Shown piece by piece: positions 1 through 6,515 of a stretch of 11,194 bases of DNA. Location of the stretch: the NCBI GenBank assembly GCA_023244795.1, contig JAHFLR010000016.1:1-11194 (forward strand), written 5' to 3'. The stretch is from a bacterium (GTDB taxonomy: Bacteria; Patescibacteriota; Minisyncoccia; UBA9983). How positions within the stretch are numbered: the stretch's first letter is position 1; every line of letters begins with the position of its first letter. The notes beneath the pieces are model-generated. The model did not search any database and was not told the origin of the DNA. It saw only the letters and a list, made by a program, of their open reading frames with translations. The translations under genes were made by a program, and so were the position numbers.

Positions 1-103
1 CGTCTAGGCCAACCCAAACAAACATCTGGAAAAATCTCATCGAATTATCCTTAATAAGATAAGTCTGGCGTAAAGATATTGCATAAATTCTTTTGATGTT
101 CAT
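1..103 (-). CDS. ABC-2 type exporter permease, N-terminal fragment
   Basis: The reading frame opens at an ATG at 103 and runs off the left edge after 34 codons. The peptide begins MNIKRIYAISLRQTYLIKD and continues with RFFQMFVWVGLD. Basic residues, a conserved Arg-Gln near the start and a following R-x-x-Q-x-F-x-W-x-x-LD segment match the cytoplasmic lead-in and first membrane helix of ABC-2 type permeases that pair with drug or polysaccharide exporter ATPases. It starts 17 bases after the ATPase stop, so the two are almost certainly co-transcribed and form one transporter. There is no Shine-Dalgarno before the ATG, which suggests coupling to ATPase translation. The substrate cannot be told from this fragment. 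Confidence 0.75.
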   Translation of the reverse strand, partial: MNIKRIYAISLRQTYLIKDNSMRFFQMFVWVGLD

Positions 104-120
104 TTTGTTTTTATTAGAAA

Positions 121-864
121 TTATGAGTCGATTGGCTCTCGGGCTATGGCGATAAAAAGTTCCTCTAAATTTTTCTTGCCGTGCTCTTGGGGAAGTGTTC
201 TCGGATTCCCCTCTAAAACAATTTTACCGTGCGAAAGAAAAAGGATACGGTCGCAAACATCCTCAACCTCGTGCATGTTGTGAGAGGTCCAAAGCACCCC
301 TCCCTCACCCCGGTCAGCGTAATCTCTTATTTTTTTGCGAATAATTTGCGCGGTTGATGGGTCCAGAGAGGCCGTCGGCTCATCGAGCAAAAGCAGCGCC
401 GGTTTGTTTATCATCGCTTTGGCCAGACCAACTCTTGTTTGCTCTCCCGAGGAAAGCGCGCCGCATTTGGTATCTCTAAATATCTCCAAATCAAACTCTT
501 TTATAAGTTCATCAATCCGCTCAGAAAGATTAGGGGCATTATAAAGGAGGCCAAATATATAAAGATTTTGGAATACGGTGAGGTTGCCCGGGGCATGCGA
601 GTAAACCGCGTTAAAATTTGTATGCATGAGCGCCTCGCTACGATGGCTAATAACGTCTCTCCCGTTGATGTTTATTGACCCCTCGCTGGGTTCTAAAACG
701 CCGAGAATCATGCTTATTGTTGTTGTTTTGCCGGCGCCATTGGGCCCCAGCAGGCCAACAATTTCTCCGGGACGCACGTCAAAAGAAACACTGTCAACGG
801 CGGTGATACTTTTGTAGGCCTTTTTTAATCCTTTTACCTCTAGCGCGAGATCCATAGAAAACAT
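121..864 (-). CDS. ABC-2 type exporter ATP-binding protein
   Basis: Cytoplasmic ATPase subunit of an exporter, 247 residues. Walker A is GPNGAGKTT (40-48), the ABC signature LSSGEQTRVGLAKA spans 137-150, Walker B LLLLDEP is at 157-163, and the H-loop His lies in TSHNM (about 194-198). Between Walker A and the signature, the usual Q-loop glutamine is missing: the segment reads NAVYSHAPGNLTVFQNL (about 85-101). I recall a subfamily of ABC-2 exporter ATPases with this kind of replacement, so it is probably functional. The permease starts 17 bases downstream. Two starts compete: M1 at 864, behind a 12-base match to the 16S tail, and M4 at 855, which lies 7 bases after an extended -10 box. I chose M1 because of the ribosome-binding site. 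The ATPase call is secure; the exported substrate is unknown. Confidence 0.93.
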   Translation of the reverse strand: MFSMDLALEVKGLKKAYKSITAVDSVSFDVRPGEIVGLLGPNGAGKTTTISMILGVLEPSEGSININGRDVISHRSEALMHTNFNAVYSHAPGNLTVFQNLYIFGLLYNAPNLSERIDELIKEFDLEIFRDTKCGALSSGEQTRVGLAKAMINKPALLLLDEPTASLDPSTAQIIRKKIRDYADRGEGGVLWTSHNMHEVEDVCDRILFLSHGKIVLEGNPRTLPQEHGKKNLEELFIAIAREPIDS

Positions 865-871
865 TATAACA
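863..871 (-). promoter_or_regulatory. Extended -10 promoter inside the ABC ATPase start region
   Basis: The minus strand reads TGT followed by TATAAT (-10 at 868 to 863). The ATG of codon 4 (855) comes 7 bases later, the same geometry as the other near-leaderless starts in this window. There is no convincing -35, which an extended -10 does not need. If active it would give an mRNA starting at or next to codon 4, without the upstream Shine-Dalgarno. Confidence 0.45.
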
Positions 872-873
872 TA

Positions 874-885
874 ATCACCTCCTTA
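874..885 (-). promoter_or_regulatory. Very strong Shine-Dalgarno of the ABC ATPase gene
   Basis: The minus strand reads TAAGGAGGTGAT, a 12-base complement to the usual 3' tail of bacterial 16S rRNA, ending 9 bases before the ATG at 864. Most other genes here have weak or no such site. It supports M1 as start on any transcript reading through from the cupredoxin gene. Confidence 0.8.
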
Positions 886-907
886 GGCAGCCCGAGAAAC
901 GGGAAAA

Positions 908-1426
908 TTATTTTACAACCACTGTGCCCTTCATAGACGGGTGGATGCCGCAGTGATAATTAAATGTTCCTCGCACGCTCGCAATAAAATCATACGATTT
1001 GCCGGGTTGCAAAGTGGCCGAACCAAAATTACTGCTGTCGGGAACGATAGAGTGAGCCACCGAGTCGTTGTTTGTCCACTCAATCGCCGTGTCACGGCCG
1101 ACTTCTAAATAAGACGGGTTGAAGCTGAAATTATTAATAGAGATTTGCGCAGTCTTGCCCCGCACGTTGTTATCGCCATTAGGTAGTGGAGTGGTAACCG
1201 GATTGGCAGATTGGCTCGTGGGCGCCTTAGCCGCTGGCGGCGGAGTGGGAGTCGAGGGTAGGATAATCGGAGGGTTAAACGGTTGGTTTTGGCTTGTCTG
1301 TTTAGGCTCTGGCGAGTTTTGTGTCGGTTGAGTGGTCGGGGTACTACCGGCCCTAATTAATAAAAGAGATATTATCCCTACCATTAAAACGACAACGGCA
1401 ATTGATACGGCGATTATCTTTTTCAT
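908..1426 (-). CDS. Membrane-anchored cupredoxin (plastocyanin/azurin-like copper protein)
   Basis: A 172-residue protein. Residues 1-3 are MKK, followed by a hydrophobic anchor or signal segment (about 4-25). Next comes a Pro/Thr/Gln-rich linker (about 28-88) that would act as an extracytoplasmic spacer. The C-terminal domain (about 92-172) is a cupredoxin: H125 in VAHSIV and the C159-x2-H162-x2-M165 cluster in YHCGIHPSMKG supply all four type 1 copper ligands. The copper site therefore looks complete, which fits electron transfer or copper handling outside the membrane; the partner is not visible. The start follows directly on the anchor, and there is no Shine-Dalgarno. A weak TTTAGG-N17-TATATT promoter is possible just upstream, but transcription from the small membrane-protein gene 37 bases upstream is as likely. 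Confidence 0.9.
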   Translation of the reverse strand: MKKIIAVSIAVVVLMVGIISLLLIRAGSTPTTQPTQNSPEPKQTSQNQPFNPPIILPSTPTPPPAAKAPTSQSANPVTTPLPNGDNNVRGKTAQISINNFSFNPSYLEVGRDTAIEWTNNDSVAHSIVPDSSNFGSATLQPGKSYDFIASVRGTFNYHCGIHPSMKGTVVVK

Positions 1427-1463
1427 AAATTATTTGTTTGAGTGGCAATATAAGTTAGGTTGA

Positions 1464-1619
1464 TTACTTCCTAAACTTAACTCCCATAAAATACGGCCAG
1501 ACGATGAGGGCAAGCACTCCCCTCCAAAAACTAAGCTGTAGGTAGCCGATAGTAAAAAGCCACCCGATTGCCCATATCGCTCCGCCGATACCTTGCTGGG
1601 TTATAATAACTTTGTCCAT
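1464..1619 (-). CDS. Small two-helix membrane protein, 51 residues
   Basis: An ATG at 1619 opens a 51-codon frame ending in TAA at 1464. It begins MDKVIITQQGIGGAIWAIGW, continues through LFTIGYLQLSFWRGVLALIV and ends WPYFMGVKFRK. Two hydrophobic stretches (about 10-26 and 30-45) joined by a short turn, Trp-rich, with a basic C-terminus, indicate a small integral membrane protein. I recall similar short proteins in Parcubacteria genomes, without a known function. A near-consensus promoter sits directly upstream, with the ATG 6 bases after the -10 box, so it is probably translated from a leaderless mRNA. The cupredoxin gene follows 37 bases downstream on the same strand and may share the transcript. 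Confidence 0.8.
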   Translation of the reverse strand: MDKVIITQQGIGGAIWAIGWLFTIGYLQLSFWRGVLALIVWPYFMGVKFRK

Positions 1620-1625
1620 ACAATA

Positions 1626-1654
1626 ATTATATCTCTAGCTTATTTTGAGTGCAA
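1626..1654 (-). promoter_or_regulatory. Promoter TTGCAC-N17-TATAAT for the small membrane protein
   Basis: On the minus strand the -35 box TTGCAC is at 1654-1649 and the -10 box TATAAT at 1631-1626, with an exact 17-base spacer. The predicted transcription start falls at about 1619-1620, on the ATG itself, so the mRNA would be leaderless. Confidence 0.75.
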
Positions 1655-1734
1655 ACTTAATAGACGACTTTCGTGCTTTCTATATTAGTAGCCAACCCTT
1701 TAAATTTAAATAAATCGTGCCGAAGTAATAAATT

Positions 1735-2208
1735 CTAATCAGTTTTATCGGGGAGTACGAATATTAATGCCAAGACAATGGCGATGATAAGAATAACGGC
1801 TATGAACAAGACAGAGGACCAAAAGAGAGAGAAATACTTCCTGAAAATTACGAAAGAACCATAAGTAGTAATAGTTATCGAGCCAAAAATCAAACTAACC
1901 GCAAAATCAAAAAGTTTGCTCTTGGTTTTTTCGATTTGATCATTGCTAACTTTTATGTCAAAGAATATTTCTTTTTTTTCTTTATGGCTTAAACTAAGAG
2001 CACAAAAGGCCAAATACAAAAATAGACTGAGGTCTATAATAATCCCAAATATAACAAAAAGGCTATAAACAAGAAGGCTAATGGCTGACCCATCGGCAGG
2101 AATAACTCTTGGAATCGAAAAAATCAAAGTAGTATATGTAGCGACAAATATCGCTGCTATGGTTATTCTATTATTTTCCAACATAAGTTTTAAATCTCTC
2201 ATACTCAT
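1735..2208 (-). CDS. Four-helix membrane protein of unknown function
   Basis: I do not recognise this 157-residue protein. It has about four hydrophobic segments (roughly 15-33, 43-74 as a long helix or helical hairpin, 100-122 and 128-152) separated by a charged loop (HKEKKE, about 75-80, through 98). No catalytic motif is visible. Base composition is markedly AT-rich compared with the genes at 3500-10231. The start at 2208 has a modest AAGG 9-10 bases upstream; M3 (2202) and M9 (2184) are alternatives. Its first 38 bases overlap the end of the upstream zinc-ribbon gene in another frame, which points to coupled translation and a functional link between the two products. Confidence 0.75.
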   Translation of the reverse strand: MSMRDLKLMLENNRITIAAIFVATYTTLIFSIPRVIPADGSAISLLVYSLFVIFGIIIDLSLFLYLAFCALSLSHKEKKEIFFDIKVSNDQIEKTKSKLFDFAVSLIFGSITITTYGSFVIFRKYFSLFWSSVLFIAVILIIAIVLALIFVLPDKTD

Positions 2209-2707
2209 TTTTATTACCTTGAAGAGTTATCTTCTGGTCGCCATAAGTAAAGATAGCCATTCTTTGCCTAAAACTTTTTTTGAACAAAAGGCTATCTTTC
2301 AAATTTTCAATTGGAATTTTTAAAGGAGATATTTTTTCATATTCACGAGATGTGAGTTGTTGATTTGAATCAAGCCAAGATGATCTAGTTTTGTTGCCAG
2401 CTTTCTTTTCCGCGAAACTTGCGACCACTGAACCTACTATGCCGAATATGCCACCAACATCGTGAGCCAAACTTGTTGGTAGTGCTATTAAATATAAAAA
2501 TTGTTCCGTGATTAATATATCGAAGCGTGGGAGTTGAGAAAATGTCATGATTCTTGTTCTTTCCCAATTTTGGCTGTAAAACAAGGCTTCATTTTTTTCT
2601 ATCACTGACACTTTGCCAGTCGTATTACTGGAATCTACCTTACTTCTACATATGTGGCAGAATTTAGCATCACTTTCTATTTCAGTCTTACAATTTGCGC
2701 ATTTCAT
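2171..2707 (-). CDS. Zinc-ribbon protein with unknown C-terminal domain
   Basis: 178 residues. The N-terminus carries a double-CxxC zinc ribbon, C3-x2-C6 and C17-x2-C20 (MKCANC...FCHIC), as found in many small bacterial zinc-ribbon proteins. The rest (about 30-178) looks like a mostly beta PH/GRAM-like domain: alternating strands such as RFDILITEQFLYLIAL and a late MAIFTYGDQKITLQG. A Gly-rich hydrophobic stretch near 83-95 (DVGGIFGIVGSVVASF) may be a membrane-touching helix; that fold guess is mine. Function is unknown. The stop overlaps the start of the four-helix membrane protein by 38 bases, so the pair is probably co-translated and may act together at the membrane. Composition is AT-rich. 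Confidence 0.78.
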   Translation of the reverse strand: MKCANCKTEIESDAKFCHICRSKVDSSNTTGKVSVIEKNEALFYSQNWERTRIMTFSQLPRFDILITEQFLYLIALPTSLAHDVGGIFGIVGSVVASFAEKKAGNKTRSSWLDSNQQLTSREYEKISPLKIPIENLKDSLLFKKSFRQRMAIFTYGDQKITLQGNKNEYERFKTYVGK

Positions 2708-2728
2708 AAAATTTATTTGATAAAATAA

Positions 2729-2756
2729 TTAATATCTTTCTTATACAATTCGGCAA
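2729..2756 (-). promoter_or_regulatory. Possible promoter of the zinc-ribbon/membrane protein pair
   Basis: The minus strand has TTGCCG (2756-2751), a 16-base spacer and TATTAA (2734-2729), leaving about 15 bases of leader before the ATG at 2707. The area is so AT-rich that other -10 candidates exist. Confidence 0.35.
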
Positions 2757-2805
2757 ACTTTTTTAATTATAATATATCTAACCCTTGTTCGCCGACTTCG
2801 AAGTG

Positions 2806-2876
2806 CTGCCGGACAAGGACTCGAACCTCGATTAATGGCTTCAGAGGCCACTGTCCTACCATTAGACGATCCGGCA
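2806..2876 (-). tRNA. tRNA-Gln (anticodon CUG)
   Basis: The minus strand folds into a full cloverleaf. Acceptor TGCCGGA pairs with TCCGGCA; the D-stem is GTC/GAC with loop TAATGGTAG; the anticodon stem is GTGGC/GCCAT with loop CTCTGAA, giving anticodon CUG for codon CAG. The T-stem is CGAGG/CCTTG with a standard TTCGAGT loop. The discriminator is G and CCA is not encoded, so it must be added after transcription. No clear promoter or terminator flanks it. Confidence 0.93.
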
Positions 2877-3010
2877 ATATAATAGTTTTTTAACATAAAA
2901 ACTGCTAAATTAAAAGGGCGTAAGAGGCGTAATAATGTTAGATGTTAGACACCGAGTGTTTAACATCCCGCTTAAGATCGGCTCGGAGTTTTCAAGGGCA
3001 TTTAATTATA

Positions 3011-3019
3011 TGCTAAAAT
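3011..3019 (+). promoter_or_regulatory. Extended -10 promoter TGC-TAAAAT, near-leaderless
   Basis: TG at 3011-3012 precedes TAAAAT at 3014-3019. The ATG at 3028 follows after exactly 8 bases. A weak -35 (TTCAAG, 2991-2996) lies 17 bases upstream. The arrangement is almost identical to that before the export operon at 4213-4232. Confidence 0.6.
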
Positions 3020-3027
3020 TAATACAT

Positions 3028-3384
3028 ATGAACTCGATTGATTACTTTTTCCTGTTTTTCTTGGGTACGATTGCCGCGGTCAGACTTTTGCTGGTTAGTC
3101 ATAAAATGGCAGGACCAACTATTTTTGGATTACGAATACGACACTACATGCCAGGGATTGCACTGCTCATTTTTGCATTTTTAATTCATAATCTCACACT
3201 ATATGCAATCGCCTTGGGTCTCATTGTTGATGAAACTCCTGTCGTTTTAGTAAAGGGACCGGGCAACAAAGATGAATATTGGAGGGGTTGTGAGGATTAC
3301 CACACTAGTTGGTCTTTCGCCGGTGTTTTGATTATTGTGCTTTTTGTTTTCATATTCCGTAATTTTCTAGTTGGACTGATCTAA
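3028..3384 (+). CDS. Small integral membrane protein of unknown function
   Basis: 118 residues from the ATG at 3028. Three hydrophobic helices are visible: about 4-22 (YFFLFFLGTIAAVRLLL), about 41-65 (MPGIALLIFAFLIHNLTLYAIALG) and a last one at about 97-116. Between the first two lies a basic stretch with RIRHY, and after the second comes VDETPVVL. I recall small membrane proteins in CPR genomes with a similar His-Tyr plus LYAIGLG-V-DE pattern, but no assigned function. The frame is open back to an ATG at 2935, with a weak AGAGG upstream and its own possible extended -10 (TGC-TAAATT, 2903-2911). I prefer 3028 because it sits 8 bases after a good extended -10 box and starts right at the first helix. 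Confidence 0.7.
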   Translation: MNSIDYFFLFFLGTIAAVRLLLVSHKMAGPTIFGLRIRHYMPGIALLIFAFLIHNLTLYAIALGLIVDETPVVLVKGPGNKDEYWRGCEDYHTSWSFAGVLIIVLFVFIFRNFLVGLI

Positions 3385-3458
3385 TTTTGCTACGTGCCAG
3401 CTTTACCGGACTGAATGGCGGCGGCTTTCGGAGCTGGGGTCAATCGTAAAGATTAGTT

Positions 3459-3486
3459 TTGAAAAAAGTTCGCATTTTGTTAAAAA
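3459..3486 (+). promoter_or_regulatory. Promoter of the NAD kinase gene
   Basis: TTGAAA (3459-3464), a 16-base spacer and TAAAAA (3481-3486), the last preceded by TGT. The expected transcription start is near 3493, leaving a leader of only about 6-7 bases with no Shine-Dalgarno before the ATG at 3500. Confidence 0.55.
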
Positions 3487-3499
3487 GACACAGCGTTAA

Positions 3500-4183
3500 A
3501 TGAAAGTCTTAATTTTCGGGAAAAATAAATCAGAGATTGAAGCGCTTGTTAAGCAAGGCGGATTTGAGGTTGTGGAGGAGAATCCGGATTTTGTGGTCAG
3601 TTATGGAGGCGACGGCACCCTAATGAAGGCCGAGCACGCTTACCCGGGTATCCCCAAAATTTTGCTAAAAGACAGCATGATTTGCAAAAAATGCTCTGCC
3701 CTACCCAACGAGGATATCTTAAAGGCGATTAGCGAAAATAGGTATACCACCGAGGAGCTTATGATGCTGGAGGTGGCCACCGACGGCAAAACACTGTGCG
3801 CCATTAACGACGTAACCATCCACAACAAAGACCCGCGCCACGCCGTGCGCTACACAGTTTCCATAAACGACAAGCCGATGGGCCACACTATTATCGGCGA
3901 CGGCGTTATTTTGGCCACCCCCTTTGGCTCTACCGGCTATTACCGGAGCATCACCGACAGCTATTTTGAGGTGGGCATCGGCTTGGCCTTTAACAACAGC
4001 ACCGAGCAATCCGACCATATTATTTTAAGAGAAGACGGAGTGATAAAAATAAAAATCATCCGCGGCCCGGCCCTGGTTTACGCCGACAATCAGTTGGAGG
4101 AAGTGCAAATAGAGGAGGGCGCCGAAGTCACCATCAAAAAATCCGGTAAAAAAGCATCCATCCTCACTCCAAATGTTGCTTAA
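3500..4183 (+). CDS. nadK: NAD kinase
   Basis: Phosphorylates NAD+ to NADP+ with ATP or polyphosphate in the cytoplasm. The 227-residue protein shows the family hallmarks in order: YGGDGTL (35-41, with catalytic/phosphate-binding GGDGT), INDVTIHNKDPR (102-113, the conserved NE/D motif) and GDGVILATPFGSTGYY (133-148, the Gly-rich substrate-binding segment). A C-terminal beta region follows. It is shorter than the usual 260-300 residues because the N-terminal domain before GGDGT is only about 35 residues. There is no Shine-Dalgarno; the start follows a promoter with a very short leader. It is not obviously functionally linked to the export operon 46 bases downstream, which has its own promoter. 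Confidence 0.93.
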   Translation: MKVLIFGKNKSEIEALVKQGGFEVVEENPDFVVSYGGDGTLMKAEHAYPGIPKILLKDSMICKKCSALPNEDILKAISENRYTTEELMMLEVATDGKTLCAINDVTIHNKDPRHAVRYTVSINDKPMGHTIIGDGVILATPFGSTGYYRSITDSYFEVGIGLAFNNSTEQSDHIILREDGVIKIKIIRGPALVYADNQLEEVQIEEGAEVTIKKSGKKASILTPNVA

Positions 4184-4212
4184 GTCCTCCCGTAAAATTT
4201 TATCTAATTTTG

Positions 4213-4221
4213 TGCTAAAAT
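4213..4221 (+). promoter_or_regulatory. Extended -10 promoter TGC-TAAAAT of the export operon
   Basis: TG at 4213-4214 precedes TAAAAT at 4216-4221, and the ATG of the adaptor gene is exactly 8 bases further (4230). No credible -35 is seen. The mRNA should be leaderless or nearly so, as there is no ribosome-binding site. Confidence 0.6.
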
Positions 4222-4229
4222 AATTACAT

Positions 4230-5789
4230 ATGAGCAAATTACTTAAACTATTTAAAAAGAAGCGTTTTGTTATTGGCGCCGCCGTTGCGGTGGTCGTTGT
4301 TGTTGGCGGTTATTTTATGTTTAGGACCAAGGCCCCGGTTTATACTTTGGCCGAAGCCAAAAAAGAAGACCTCACTCAAGAGGTTAGTGTCACCGGCAAA
4401 GTTAAGCCGTCATCTAGCGTTGACTTGGCGTTTGACCTCTCCGGCCGTATTACCTCAAAAAATGTAGGGGTTGGCAGCCGAGTTGGAGTGGGGCAAACAC
4501 TTGCCTCTATTTTTAACCAAGATATCCGCTCTCAATTAAATGGCGCCGAAGCCGCGCTCAAAAGCCAACAGGCCAAACTAGATGAGCTTAACATCGGGAC
4601 CCGACCGGAGGAGATATTAGTTTACCAAACAAAAGTTTTAAGCGCTCAATCTTCTTTAGCCGATGCTCAAACAAGCCTTAAAAATACTATTACCGACGGC
4701 GAACTAAAATCCGACGACGCTATCCGCAACCGAACCGACCAGTTTTTTTCTAACCCCAGAACATCAAATCCTCAAATCTCGGGCATTACCATAAACGACT
4801 CCCAGCTTAAGGCCGATTTAGAGGCCTCTCGAGTTGTAATGGAAAATATTTTAACCTCCTGGAGCGTCTCCGCCAACAGCATCTCCGCCGACAACATTAA
4901 AACCAAATTGGCCGAGGCCAAAAATAATATAAGCCAAGTGAGCTCTTTTATAGATAAAATCTCATTAGCTATCAACACACTCGCCCCCTCCTCCACATTA
5001 AGCCAATCCTCCATTGATGCCTACAAAGCAAGCGTCTATGCCGCCAGAGCAAATGTCAGCGCCGCCATCTCTGCCCTTTCGGCCGCGGAAGAAAAATTTA
5101 AAGCGGCAGAATCGGCTTTGCTTTTATCTCAAAATGAGCTAACGCTCCAGCAATCCGGCTATACTGCCGAACAAATCCGCGCCCAGGAGGCGGCGGTAGA
5201 ACAAGCGCAGGCAAGCGTTTCCGGTTACCAGGCCCAACTGGCAAAAACGTATTTGGCCTCCCCCATTAAGGGGATAGTTACCAACATAAATGTTGAGGTT
5301 GGCCAAACCGCCACCGCCGGAGCGCCCGTTGTTTCCGTTATCTCCGAAAACAGCTTTCAAATAGAAACCGACGTGCCGGAGGCCGACATCGCAAAAATTA
5401 AATTAGACAACCCGGCCAGAGTAACACTAGACGCCTATGGAGATAGCGTTCTCTTCGACGCAAAAGTTATAAAAATCAACCCGGCCGAAACAGTAATCGA
5501 GGGGGTCTCTACCTACAAAGTTACTTTAGAATTTGGCCAAAAAGACGATCGAGTAAAATCCGGCATGACCGCCAACATTGATATCGTAACAGCTCAAAAA
5601 AGTGGCGTTATAACTATTCCCAAAAGAGCGATAACAGAAAAAAACGGCAACAAATTTGCGCAGGTTTTACAAAAAGACGGAATCGTTAAAGAATCTCCCG
5701 TTAAGGTGGGAGTAAAAGGGTCTAACGGCAACATAGAAGTTACAGAAGGGCTAAACGCCGGCGACCAGGTGATAATCTCCACCAAATAA
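4230..5789 (+). CDS. HlyD/MacA-type adaptor (membrane fusion protein) of an ABC exporter
   Basis: 519 residues. After a basic N-terminus comes one membrane anchor (about 12-31). Next are the first half of a lipoyl-like domain (about 65-98, ending GVGSRVGVGQTLASI) and a long alpha-helical hairpin (about 99-340) rich in Ala, Gln and Ser. The second lipoyl half (ASPIKGIVTNINVEVGQ, about 343-359) and beta-barrel and membrane-proximal domains follow (about 373-519). This order is typical of the periplasmic adaptor/MacA family. MacA is about 370 residues; the excess is in the hairpin, which appears to hold extra helices (about 150-290). The ATPase starts one base after its stop and the permease follows, so this is the adaptor of a MacAB-type exporter. 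In a monoderm cell it would extend into the wall, with no TolC partner. Confidence 0.9.
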   Translation: MSKLLKLFKKKRFVIGAAVAVVVVVGGYFMFRTKAPVYTLAEAKKEDLTQEVSVTGKVKPSSSVDLAFDLSGRITSKNVGVGSRVGVGQTLASIFNQDIRSQLNGAEAALKSQQAKLDELNIGTRPEEILVYQTKVLSAQSSLADAQTSLKNTITDGELKSDDAIRNRTDQFFSNPRTSNPQISGITINDSQLKADLEASRVVMENILTSWSVSANSISADNIKTKLAEAKNNISQVSSFIDKISLAINTLAPSSTLSQSSIDAYKASVYAARANVSAAISALSAAEEKFKAAESALLLSQNELTLQQSGYTAEQIRAQEAAVEQAQASVSGYQAQLAKTYLASPIKGIVTNINVEVGQTATAGAPVVSVISENSFQIETDVPEADIAKIKLDNPARVTLDAYGDSVLFDAKVIKINPAETVIEGVSTYKVTLEFGQKDDRVKSGMTANIDIVTAQKSGVITIPKRAITEKNGNKFAQVLQKDGIVKESPVKVGVKGSNGNIEVTEGLNAGDQVIISTK

Positions 5790-5790
5790 A

Positions 5791-6507
5791 ATGGCGCTAA
5801 TAGAAATAAAGAACCTCAAAAAAAGGTACAACGACGAGGCCGCGGAGACTCCGGCTCTTGATGGAGTTTCTCTAGAAATAAAAGAGGGAGAGTTTGTAGC
5901 CATTATGGGCCCCTCCGGATCGGGCAAATCCACGCTTCTGCACATATTGGGTTTCTTAGACCAGCCGAGTAGCGGCGTTTATAAGTTTGACGATAAAAAC
6001 ATAAACAGCTACACCGACGAAGAAGCGGCAAAGGTCAGAAACCAAAAAATGGGTTTTATTTTCCAGGCCTTTAACTTATTACCAAAAACCACAGTGCTAG
6101 ATAACGTAAAACTGCCACTGGTTTACTCCGGGGTAAAAGAATCGGAGTGGGAGGCCATAGCCACCAAAGCGGTAGAGGCCGTTGGCTTGGGCCATAGGAT
6201 GTACCACGAGCCCTCCCAGCTCTCGGGAGGAGAGAAGCAGCGCGTTGCCATTGCCAGGGCATTAGTTAATAATCCTAAAGTAATTTTTGCCGACGAGCCC
6301 ACCGGCAACCTGGACTCTAAATCTGGCGGAGCGGTAATGGAAATCATCCAAAAATTAAATGAGGAGCAAGGCCGAACCGTTATCTTAATTACTCACGAGA
6401 CCTACACTGCCGAGCATGCCCAGAGAATCATCACCCTGCGTGATGGCCAAATAGAAAAAGACAAGCAAACAGACCACCGGCACAAAGCGGGAGAATTTGT
6501 TAAATAA
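5791..6507 (+). CDS. MacB/LolD-type ABC transporter ATP-binding protein
   Basis: 238-residue cytoplasmic ATPase with a complete motif set: Walker [10 protein letters not shown] (40-48), Q-loop FQAFNLL (91-97), signature [15 protein letters not shown] (144-158), Walker [13 protein letters not shown] (164-175) and H-loop His in THET (about 202). The DEPTGNLD form and overall length put it in the MacB/LolD/FtsE group, which works with FtsX-fold permeases and mechanically couples ATP hydrolysis to extracytoplasmic parts instead of moving substrate through the membrane. It starts one base after the adaptor stop with no Shine-Dalgarno, so translation is probably coupled. The last ~15 residues form a charged His/Lys-rich tail. 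Confidence 0.93.
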   Translation: MALIEIKNLKKRYNDEAAETPALDGVSLEIKEGEFVAIMGPSGSGKSTLLHILGFLDQPSSGVYKFDDKNINSYTDEEAAKVRNQKMGFIFQAFNLLPKTTVLDNVKLPLVYSGVKESEWEAIATKAVEAVGLGHRMYHEPSQLSGGEKQRVAIARALVNNPKVIFADEPTGNLDSKSGGAVMEIIQKLNEEQGRTVILITHETYTAEHAQRIITLRDGQIEKDKQTDHRHKAGEFVK

Positions 6508-6515
6508 TATTTGTT

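Noticed and set aside
891..903. CCCG-AGAAA-CGGG hairpin between cupredoxin and ABC ATPase genes
   Set aside because: Only a 4-bp stem and no U-tract after it on the minus strand; unlikely to stop transcription.
1699..1710. Perfect palindrome TTTAAATTTAAA
   Set aside because: Simple A/T sequence in an AT-rich spacer; expected by chance and with no second copy as an operator pair.
2783..2818. Inverted repeat CCTTGT/ACAAGG overlapping the tRNA-Gln 3' end
   Set aside because: One arm is the T-stem/acceptor of the tRNA itself, the stem is interrupted, and no U-tract follows; not enough for a terminator or attachment site.
3396..3436. CCAGCT/AGCTGG inverted repeat between the membrane protein and nadK
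   Set aside because: Long loop, short stem and no U-tract; I do not call it a terminator or riboswitch.
3719..4018. 99-codon open frame antisense to nadK
   Set aside because: Shadow of the NAD kinase frame with low-complexity content and no promoter or ribosome-binding site; the same applies to the other open frames opposite real genes.
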